A stretch of 64,000 bases of DNA from Perkinsus olseni (taxonomy: Eukaryota; Perkinsozoa; Perkinsida): positions 62,001 to 126,000 of the forward strand of contig JABANN010000015.1 in the NCBI GenBank assembly GCA_013115125.1. Reading direction: 5' to 3'. A model generated the notes under the pieces. The model saw nothing but the letters and a program-made list of their open reading frames with translations, was not told the origin of the DNA and did no database searches. Made by a program: the position numbers and the translations under genes. Every line of letters starts with the position of its first letter. Position 1 is the stretch's first letter. Below are positions 32,870 to 42,079 of the stretch, in pieces.

Positions 32870-33568
32870 GAAATTACTCCGCGCGGTAGCCAAGGTCTGA
32901 GAATCTGCGCGCCTCAATAATCCGCACGCGCTTTCAAGGTCGGACTGACTGGAGATAACCTTGAACACTTGCACGGCCTCGAGTTTCCTCAACGCTGTTT
33001 AACGTCGCACTGGTTCATAAACGAGGTATCAGCAAACAGCGATCGTTCGTGGTGCACGATGGGGCCTCTGCCTTCCACGTTGCGAGTAGGCCGCACAACA
33101 CACCTCGCGTAATGATTTTCTCCTTCATCCCACTCATTTGTGTTTAACCGCGCACGCCATTCTAATCGATTACGGCGAACAGGTGTTGCGAGGGTCTCCC
33201 GACTTGCGTATTCTACGGGCCGTTCACGTCCGTCGGTACAGGTGCTTACTAGCCCCGTGACAGAGTATCAGATGCCCCATCTTGGACGTTGTCGGATGAT
33301 CGCTGGCCTCTCCGCCCGGGAAAGCAGTAAAGGGCCTCTAGGGGCGTTGTGCTAGTTGTCTCTCTCTGAGTTCGGGTTCGTTAGAGATTCTCTAACCAGC
33401 ACTCAAGAACCGCTGTATGGCAGTGGGCGTCTGAGCACAGTCTGCGACTTGCGGGGACCCTGTCGTATCGCCCTGCTTTGCCTCGTCGATGGGTCTCTGT
33501 CAAAGGGGGCGGTCGGTCTTCTGTACGTCGTTGCAGCAGTAGTTAGAATCCTCTGCTACCACCCTTGA
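32870..33568. promoter_or_regulatory. Divergent intergenic region between secreted-repeat gene and U2AF35
   Basis: About 700 nt separate the divergent starts of the secreted repeat protein (minus) and U2AF35 (plus). Only short open frames occur. It must hold both promoters, but I see no convincing TATA box or repeated operator-like motif. Confidence 0.4.
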
Positions 33569-34309
33569 ATGGCTGAGCATCTTGCCCGAATCTTCGGTAC
33601 CGAAGAGGACCGTGTCAACTGCCCCTTCTACTTCAAGATCGGTACATGTCGCCACGGTGATCAGTGCTCTCGACAGCATAATAGGCCGGTCTCTAGTCAG
33701 ACCGTTCTCCTCAAGGGGATGTATCAGGTAAGCTGGGCCTTCCCTCCTTCCGCAGGATGATACCCAGCACCCTTTCAGAACCCTCCGGCTGCCATCGCTC
33801 TGGCCGAGGGCCAGGACGTCCCCGATGAGCAGGCTGATGCCGCTCAGGAGCACTTCGAAGCCTTCTATGAGGAGGTCTTCCTGGAGCTCGCTAATTATGG
33901 TAAGTGACGACTCGGTACCACGGTGGCGTGGCAAGAGTTTTTCATCGCGCAAATATGAGTTGCAGTGCTCCGGTGGCACTCAGTTCTCTGACCGTTTCCG
34001 TTCCTCTTCAGGAGAGATCGAGGATCTTGCTGTCGTTGACAATATAGGAGACCATATGATCGGGAACGTCTATGTGAAATACGTTAAAGAAGAGAGCGCG
34101 GAGATGTGTATACAGAAATTAACCGGGAGGTGAGCCGCATCACGCCCGCCAGTGATTTCGTTGGTCGAGAATCTATCAGGTTTTACGGTGGTCGTATCAT
34201 ACAACCTGAGTACTCTCCTGTAACGGACTTCAGCGAGGCCAGGTAGTGGCTTGTTGTTCGCATTCTCCTTCTCCTATTGTTGTCCGATTATTGGGGTAAG
34301 ATTGGTTTC

Positions 34310-34358
<49 letters not shown>

Positions 34359-34892
34359 AAGTATTAGCAGCTCGTAGTGGAAATCACTATGAGGATCTGC
34401 ATGTCAGGCATGTCATACAGGTGCCGTCAATTTGATGATGCCCAGTGCTCTCGAGGTGGCTTCTGCAATTTCATACATTGGAAACACGTCCCTAGGAAGT
34501 TGAGGAGGTGATGATAGACAGCCTCTCCTACCCCTTCTCTCATTGACGTCGTTTCAGGAGGCTGTACCGCAAGATGTACGAACAGCATCCGGAGTACCGC
34601 AGTCGCTCGAGATCTAGATCGAGGGAGCGCCGCCGTTCCAGGAGTAAGGGGTGGCTTTTGCCAGGTCTCTTTTGCATTGCGCTGCTTCTTCTCAGGTCGT
34701 GACCGTGGGCATCGTAGCCATCATCACCATGGTGACCGCGATCGCCATGACCGTGGTGATCGTGGTGACAGGGGTGACAGAGGTCGTGACCGTGGTCGTG
34801 AGAGGCAGACCTCAGAAGAACGTCGTGCTATGATCGATCAGTGGAATCGTGAGGCCGAAGCTCAGGGCGGCATCGATCAGGCTCAGCTTTAA
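33569..34892 (+). CDS. U2AF1: U2 snRNP auxiliary factor small subunit (U2AF35)
   Basis: Binds the AG at 3' splice sites during spliceosome assembly. Exon 1 reads [20 protein letters not shown] and the first CCCH zinc finger [20 protein letters not shown]. The UHM follows across two exons ([60 protein letters not shown]), then the second CCCH finger [20 protein letters not shown], and an Arg/Ser, Asp/Arg/Gly-rich tail ending [11 protein letters not shown]. At least five introns join in frame, for example GCCAG to GTGCCGT. Domain order and length match the family. The many short introns of this genome make an intact U2AF35 expected. The intron before the second finger holds a long AGT microsatellite. 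Confidence 0.95.
34310..34358. repeat. AGT trinucleotide microsatellite, about 16 units
   Basis: An uninterrupted AGT/GTA run of about 48 nt lies inside the U2AF35 intron that precedes the second zinc finger. Short AGT runs also occur near 36410 and 41112. Confidence 0.95.
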
Positions 34893-35014
34893 GGGCGTTA
34901 AACGTGAAGCAACGCGATAGTGGTTTCCCTCCAGCTGTGTAAAAGGAGATTGCTGGTCATAAACGAGAAATGTTGCGTTGTTGGGACCTTCCTTAGTACC
35001 ATTTTATCAACGGC

Positions 35015-35915
35015 TCAGCGGATGCTGTGCCTCTTGTACTGGTAACCTACCGATTTCGGGGTACCCTCAAGGTCGGACGAAACTCTGAGCGAGGGCTGCT
35101 GGGGGGAACCATAAAGCTCGGCGGGCGACCCGTACCCGGGTAAATCGATGGCGTGACCATTCTTCTGTGAGCTTCTCAGTATGAGGATCTGCTTTAACTT
35201 ACGATATCGGTGCGCGATCCTAATGCGGTGGATGTGGGCTACCACCATCACATTGATCAGGGCACAGTAACTATATTGACGACGGGATGGAAGATGCGCA
35301 TCACTCTCAGGCTGAACTTAGCTGAGAATCTAAGTGCTTTCACAGGCGTACTTTGGGTTCGCCTCCGTGGTCAGTGATGATGATAAACTGCTGAGAACTT
35401 GAGCTAGCAGTTCGTAATTGATTTCCGTACGGACCACGTCTTTATCATCTTGGTCTGCTGCGTTGGTCTCTATAGGAATCAAGAGTCGCATCACTGAGAG
35501 AACCACATACCGGATGGTGGATAATATTCGGTCGGCATAGCATCATCTCCCTCTACTCCGTAGAGCTGCTGGGGCCCAGGACGCTCAATAACGACAGTGC
35601 TCGATTGCCAGCAACCGGCGCTGGTCCATTTGTATTTGTCTTTAGTGAAAGGTGTTTCACTGTGATTTTCGGTTCACGAGGGGTCGATTCCAAAGGGTGG
35701 GGGTCACGAGGCCGCCATGCGAATGCAAGGGGAGTTGAACAGTCGGACAGAAAATCGCGGCTGAGCGGAGGGGCTCCTTGGAGGTCCTTCCGCGTTGTAA
35801 TTCTGGCTGCACACCTCGAGGATCTATCAAACTCCGGCGTCGCATTTTCTATGATATCGAGCCTTTCTGGCCCAATTTTCATTGTCAAACACTCATCTCT
35901 CGCCGGTGGCACCAC
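35015..35915 (-). CDS. Unassigned protein
   Basis: Not recognised. The minus strand reads ARDECLTMKIGPERLDIIEN, FDRSSRCAARITTRKDLQGA, LESTPREPKITVKHLSLKTN in one open frame, and a last piece PGYGSPAELYGSPQQPSLRV, ending GYQYKRHSIR and stop. No ATG is found in the first frame, so an upstream exon or a start beyond the palindrome at 35917 is needed. The gene would converge with U2AF35. Confidence 0.35.
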
Positions 35916-35916
35916 G

Positions 35917-35951
35917 AGCAAAGTCACTCACACGGTGTGAGTGACTTTGCT
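35917..35951. repeat. 35-nt near-perfect palindrome
   Basis: Arms AGCAAAGTCACTCACAC and its exact reverse complement flank a single G. The shorter GAGTCACAC follows right after. The palindrome lies at the 5' side of the unassigned minus-strand frame and could form a strong hairpin or cruciform, or be a dimeric binding site. Confidence 0.85.
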
Positions 35952-36279
35952 GAGTCACACCGCAGTGAAACACCCCTAATATTCTGCGTGAATACAAGTG
36001 CATTTAGTATCGCCAGCTGTTACCGTATAGCCACAACACTACTCTACGGCACGCCGTTGCAGCCGCGATACCCCCACCCTTCTCGGGAACGGCCCAATAG
36101 TATTCCTCAACCTTCCCTCCTATAACTGTTCCGACAGGACACACATTTCGCCCTCCTAGTCGCTATACCGCATGATTCGATCCACCGCTTTGAAGGCGGC
36201 CCGGCTTCGAGTTTTTCGAGTGAGTAGTGAGTCGGTACACTCTAGCCGAGTCGAAGTCGCCAAACAGCCAACCCCCACG

Positions 36280-36567
36280 TTACGAGCCAAACACCATCCC
36301 AGAAATGATTGTTAATGAACGGTCGCCACTAGCGAACTCAAGACACTTCGGTGGGAAAGGAGCAACTGGCGGGAACAAACTGCCTGAATAAACTTGGTCA
36401 GAAGTGTTAGTAGTAGTAGTCGTGAATGGAGGGTCAATCACCAACGGCATTGATAACACCCTCGGATTCGTGATGCCGCAGCAGAACAACTGCCTCCTCA
36501 AATGGGAGGCAAATTCAGCGCGCGCGCCGTCATCACCACTGTAATTGTCTTTACTAGCCCGGAACAA
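36280..36567 (-). CDS. Unassigned coding-like frame
   Basis: Not recognised. The frame reads NYSGDDGARAEFASHLRRQL, NPRVLSMPLVIDPPFTTTTT, SLFPPVAPFPPKCLEFASGD and ends IISGMVFGS and stop. The codon pattern looks coding, but there is no clear start and no domain. It lies directly downstream of the large PB1-ZZ gene and could be a separate small gene or a 3' exon of it. Confidence 0.25.
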   Translation of the reverse strand: MFRASKDNYSGDDGARAEFASHLRRQLFCCGITNPRVLSMPLVIDPPFTTTTTNTSDQVYSGSLFPPVAPFPPKCLEFASGDRSLTIISGMVFGS

Positions 36568-36721
36568 CGGGCTTCGCTACTACTAGTCGACCGACGCCGA
36601 CACAGCTACGACTCCTCAGTGCAAACTATAAAAGTATAATAACGAACATCATCACTGATGGTCTTCATGAGCTAAAGCCGTCTTTGCAGCTTCGACGAAG
36701 GGGCAGCCAGTCCCGGACTTG

Positions 36722-39700
36722 CTATCGATTTCCTGCAAGGAATCTTATGCTCCACAACGCGCACGCATCAACCTCAGATACCTCAATCGAAGAGTCCTCT
36801 CCGTCTTCTTCTGAAGTCTGGCCAAACTCTTCGGTATCTACAGATCCCGAGCTCGAATCCGTTTCCGCTTCCGCACATTTGTTCTTCCTGTCCGCACTGG
36901 TGTCTCCTGGGACGCTCCTACTCATACCAGCGTTACGCTTCTGATAGAAAAACCATATATCCGCTTTCTCACGCTCGACTATTTCACCTTGTTTCTCGGG
37001 CGAAGAATACAGTTGAATTCATGTAGCGGGCAGTGGAGGCTGCTACGCATCGGGTAACACTCTCCACAAAGCTCATAGTCGCAGCTTTGGCACTTGAACA
37101 AAGGGCCAACGATAGGCTTGCAACCACAACCATCGCAGCTAGCTCCTGACGAAGACAAAGCAGGTGGGCAACGAGGGTGAGGAGCTGTCCCCACCTTCGT
37201 GTGTGAGCTCTTCCTTTGTGGGGACGGGTGCACGAGAGAGGGAAGTGTCGACGATAATTTGATGCATCAGCGGAATCCAGTTGGGGACGATGATGGTGAC
37301 GACCTGAGTCCTTCTGCTGCTCAGAATGCAATCCAACTCATGGCATAGACCCACCTGCACTTGAGCGTCGAAGCCCAAGGTAGAGAGGGCCTTCATGAAG
37401 GATACAAACCAGTCGCCAATGGTACCCATCTGAGGGGCATCGCGCCCCTGGTTAACTACAGCCTGGAGGGTCGGTACGAATGACTTCAGCGGAGGGATGG
37501 GGGTGATGGCTAGAAGGAGACTCTGAGAAAACGGAAAGCCGACCGGTGATTGAAAAGGGGTGCCCAGAAATAGAACCGGAGATCTCAATTCCGCACTTCG
37601 CCCAGCGTGAAGTTTTCTGACACCTCTAGCTCTCACTCACCTGGAGGACGGGTCGAAGTTCCTTGTAGCGCTTGTACATCTTCCGAGTGAGGTGGTCCGT
37701 ATGCCGGCTGATACGCTGGATCATCAGTGGAATGAATGACACCAAAACCTGGGCAGCGGAAAACCCCGAATGAAAAGCGCGCGCCCGATAAATTGAATAC
37801 TTACTGATGTAACCATGTGGGGTGTAAGCATCCCACATCCATCCAAACCCATGAAAATCCAAGCCAAAGGCTTGGCTGTGAAAGTTCGACGGCAGCAGCT
37901 CTGCATCGCTCCGTCTTTTTCAACAGTTTGGTTCTGCTCGGCGGGAGCTCGCACTCTTTGCGCGCTCGTCTGAGACGAAAAAAATGAGTTAAGCCTCGAA
38001 TTAAACGGTCGCCTGGCCTCTCAGATGGGCCACAGGCGGGATACTCACCTTAGCCGAGGGGACCTTAGTATCAGGCCAGAGTTCGCAAACAAATTCGTGG
38101 CCGTTGACGTGGACGCTATTCTTGTCCGGGTAACACTCGCCGCAGAGATCGTACTCGTAGTCACAATCTTGGCACTGGAATCGAGGGCCCACAATGGGAT
38201 AGATACCACAACCATCGCAGCCAACGTCTGAACGAGCGAAGAAATCTTCACTGTGCGCAAAGATACTCCTTCGTAGTACCATGAGTGAGCTCCGACTTTG
38301 ACATGACGGGAATGTCATGCTTGTCGAACTGGAAGCCCATGAGGGAAGTCACCACTGTCATCCATCTAGGAGCTGCGTTCAGCAGGACCTGAATAGCAAG
38401 CAGGCTAAGGCCAGCACCGCCACTCGAGGAGAGAGACAAGGGGCACTCGGAGCGGTTCGTTGAGGATTTTTCAGGACGATGGTGGGCCTACCGGCATCCG
38501 CTTCTCGAAGGGCAGTGCAGCAAAGGCCTTCATGGAGGTGATGAACCACGTGCCGAAGGACCTCATTCGGGGGCTATCAGGCCCGCCTGTGACGATCTCT
38601 CGCAACGGCGGCACGTACTCCTGCATTTCGGGGAGCTTCTCGAGGGAGGTGAGTAGTGCCTGCGCAACAGGCATGTCCACCACCTGCAGGTCTCCAGCAC
38701 GATCATTCCTACTTGCAAAGTCGGGCGAATCCACTCGTACTTCACTCGGGCGGCCTTCGAGATCCGATCAGTATGTCGACTAAGTCTTTGGATGGTCAAC
38801 GGCAAGAACGCCGAAGCGACCTGATAAGGCACAGTACTACAGCTTGCTGCAAAGGGTCTTACCGAAGCCAGGATCCGAGGGGTGAGCAAACCCTGTATGT
38901 TGAGATTGAGGAACATCTTCACCAACGGCTTGGGTGTGTACGTCTTGTGAGCCTTCGGACGCTCATCTCCGCTTTCCGCCGGCCTCTGTTGTTGCGGTAC
39001 CCGTCGAGGCTCCAGGCTCTCCCCGACAGCACCAACGAACCCGGTGTGGTCGCCATTGCTGTCGTCACCGTCATAGCGGGCAGCGTCGTCCCTCCAGTGG
39101 TCGAAGCCAAACAGGCCACCCTTCCCCTTTCCCTTGCCCTTCCCTTTACCCTTGCCCCTAGAGAGCATCCAGCTCCCGTGTGACCAGGGGTGAGGGCGAT
39201 GCTGACGATACTCCTCGTGCCACGACAAAGTCGTGCGAAGAACGTCGAGCCAACTTGAAAACGGTCCCGAAGCTTCGGGCGATGCTGAGCTAGGGAAAGG
39301 GTGATGGAAGGGGTCCTGCAGTCCCCTGGCGGGGTTCTCGGCCACTGCACGATCTGCCTGAACATGCAACCAATGAAGAGGGCCTCAACTTCTCCACCCG
39401 CTCACAGTCAACGACTGCTGCTGTGGCTGTGGCTGTGGCTGTGGCTGTGGCTGTGGCTGTGGCTGTGATGGTTGTGGATCGTTGGACGGCCAGAGGACGC
39501 AGACGAAGTCGTGCTGGGGATGGATGGAATTCTTCTCCGGGAAGCACTCTCCGCAGAGGTTGAAGTCGCAAGAGCGGCACTTGAACTTCGGGCCCATGAT
39601 CGGCGTCTCGCCGCACATGTCGCACTTCACACCTGCCCACAGACAACAGCGTCACAGGCTGTCACGTCCCAACCGACCGAGATCTGAGAGAGAAGATTCT

Positions 39701-41852
39701 GTTATGGACATAATCGACTACTTCTCGCTAGGAGGGCCATCACAGTGGGGACCGCACCAACGCGTCATCCGTTAAAAACCGCCACCGAAACTTGTGGCAC
39801 GGAGACAACCCGAGACGCTTTCGAGGTCACCTTGGCCCGTGTTGCGCTATGACCAATGGAAGGGCCTCAACGGCAGACTCACCAGTGTGGGTGATGTTCA
39901 CCTCACCACAGTCCAGCATGTCGCGGTAGGTGACGATGTCCTCTCGCACGACCAGACTCCAAGGCTCGGCCAAAGCGAGTAGTATCTGTTGCATGGACAC
40001 TCTACTAGCGAGCCATGTACGAAAGAAAACTCGCTGCCATAAGTGACATTCTTGCGCGGCACAGCAACAGCGGAAGGCCTCCGTTTTTCCGCTACGTGAG
40101 CTGGAGCCAACGAGAAGTAGGGCAGAGGGTTCTTAGGCCGGCTCACGTCTCTCATCAGCTCACCTTGATCTCGGTATCGAAGGGCTCCTGGGAGAGGGCC
40201 TTGAGGAAGTTGACCATCCATTGTCCCATACCGCACATCTCGGGAACTTCCGGCCCGGACTCCACCACTACCCTCAGCTGCTGCGCGAACCGCTGCAGCG
40301 ATGGTACCTCTTGAATCGCCTCCAGCGTGGCCTACCAACAACCGCTTAGACAGAGGCTGCCGACCTCGAACGACCACGACACGCTCATCGCTGACCGCCG
40401 CTGGGCCGGATTGAAAACGCAGACGCCCTTGTTCTGTTATGAATCTAGCTCGCCCCTCGAAAGACAGATTTCCCCCTTCCCACCTTCATTGTCGGTAAAA
40501 TGCGGTAAAATTTATGGTACATTCCGAAAGTGAGACAATCGGTATGGCGGCTGATCCTTTGGACCACCAGCGGGATGAAGTTGGCCATTACCTGACGTCC
40601 CATTAAAATCGTCACTGCCATGGACGACTCTGCACTGGCGGGAACTCACCGATGTCATTATCCTGGGGGTCAGCCTGCCGTACTCATTCAGCGCCAAATA
40701 CATCTTCAGAATTGGTTTCGGCGCATAGGACTTTCTCTGCTGCTTCTGCTGTTGATCTTGTGGGAAGCCCGGTGGAGCCCCCACGTCCGATCGAACGGGG
40801 ACCGGCGCCGGCGCGCTCGGGGCTCCCGTGAATGATCTCTCACTCTCGAACGAGCCCGCTGGTTGTGGGACGGCGCCAGGACGCTCCGAAGGGTATGACA
40901 CTTGAGGTGAGCGGTGGGGTTGCAAGCCAGGAGGCGCCCACACTGGATAGGGATCTACAGTCCCTGGACGACATGATTCACCAGCAGAAGCGGCAGGCGG
41001 TTGGTCTCTGGTATTCTAAAAAGGGCAACGGACTGTACAACCAACGAGAGCGGTGAATGCTCCTTACTGTTGTGAAGGCTGGAGACAGACCCTGACGAGA
41101 TGGCATGAACTCAGTAGTAGTAGTAGTAGTAGTAGCATCACCAGCAGCAGCAGCAGCAACGGATGGCCGGGCCTCTCGGACTCCCGGCTCCAAAGGCGTG
41201 GCGATGGGGAGAGCGCCAGGCGGGGACCAGAGGGGTGGGGCAGAGGCCGTGGTGGCAGCGGCCGTAGAGGCTGAGCTACTCCGAAGTAGCGTCTCGGACT
41301 TAGCGGTCAACTGATCGAGCAAACACTACGCAGGTGATATCGAGCGGGCTGTGGATCTACCGCTCACAGCTTGGATAGAAATCATGGTGAAGGACAACGA
41401 TCAACCACGGCTTAGTCAAACACGCAGCGAAAATACTTCGTAGACTCTCACCCTCGAACTAGACTAGTGCCTCATAACCACAACGGTTGGGCAACGCGTG
41501 AGAGCGATGAGCAGGTGGGCCTAGTGAATAGCCGATAAGATGACCTCCCTCGCCCTACCTCCACTCTCAAGACGCCCTTCGTGTCCTCAGCAAGCTGTAC
41601 AGCATCCGGCCAAGTGTCCTCAGTGAGCTCACACCAATCACCTTCATCATCCAAGTAACGAATCCTAGGGTCGGGCGATGGTTGACCAACAGGGCTAGCT
41701 GAAGCTGCGCAGTCTCTAGCGAACTGCTTTACTCTTGTGAAGGAGGCAGCGGCGGCCGGGACTCGGGTTCGCCATACCCCCTGAGCTGACACGAACTTAA
41801 CAACCAAGTTCGGGGGCGCGGGGGGAGGCTCCTGCCCATTGGATTCACTCAT
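36722..41852 (-). CDS. PB1 protein with three helical-ZZ modules and acidic tail
   Basis: Starts MSESNGQEPPPAPPNLVVKF with a PB1 domain: basic strand VVKF, acidic loop YLDDEGDWCELTEDTW. A Pro/Gln-rich linker follows, then three repeats of one module. Each begins like APKPILKMYLALNEYGRLTP, continues FIPLVVQRISRHTD and a helical part such as MGQWMVNFLKALSQEPFD, and ends in a ZZ zinc finger: CDMCGETPIMGPKFKCRSCD, then CDGCGIYPIVGPRFQCQDCD, then CDGCGCKPIVGPLFKCQSCD, each with its LCGEC and terminal His residues. Module 1 joins module 2 by a 48-nt intron in phase 0 (SLT to ADRAVAEN), and module 2 joins module 3 likewise (VPSAK to TSAQRV), so I read one gene. It ends in a Ser/Glu-rich tail and stop. 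PB1 plus ZZ recalls p62/NBR1 autophagy receptors; no UBA domain is seen. Confidence 0.72.
39421..39465. repeat. CTGTGG hexamer tandem array in coding sequence
   Basis: Seven-plus units of CTGTGG on the plus strand encode a (Gln-Pro)n run on the minus strand, between the first ZZ finger and second helical module of the PB1-ZZ gene. Nearby a Gly-Lys run (GKGKGKGKG) opens module 2. Both are flexible linkers likely to vary in length between strains. Confidence 0.9.
41112..41159. repeat. AGT then CAG trinucleotide runs
   Basis: Eight AGT/GTA units followed by CATCAC and a short CAG run lie in the linker after the PB1 domain of the large gene, encoding Thr and Ala runs on the minus strand if exonic. 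They are a likely length-variable spot. Confidence 0.85.
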
Positions 41853-41934
41853 GTTCGGTAAATTAATACAACTTGCATCAAGCTCTTGGTGATGATATCC
41901 AACTGGACTCTATCGAAAAAAGCGACTCGATTGG

Positions 41935-41996
41935 ATCGAACCTGGCACTCCACGATGAGAGACCATATCCCTAACCGCCAGCCCGTATCATACTTG
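41935..41996 (-). other. tRNA-like sequence downstream of the single-module PB1-ZZ gene
   Basis: Minus-strand reading gives GGGCTGGCGGTTAGGGATAT, then GTGCCAGGTTCGATCCAATC: an A-box-like start and a good B-box (GGTTCGATCC). The anticodon arm and acceptor pairing are not convincing. It lies between the two PB1-ZZ genes. Confidence 0.45.
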
Positions 41997-42079
41997 AAAA
42001 CAAACCCGTCAACGCTGAGGGAGCCCACAACTCAACAGAGGTTGCTGTAATGCAAAAGAAGGAGCAAACTGCTGCCGAG

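Noticed and set aside
36780-36925. LIR (Atg8-binding) motif in the acidic tail of the PB1-ZZ gene
   Set aside because: The tail is acidic, but the only Trp is followed by S-I-R, which lacks the hydrophobic residue at +3.
39421-39465. Hexamer array considered as CRISPR or satellite
   Set aside because: Perfect 6-nt units in frame encode Gln-Pro within an exon; no spacers.
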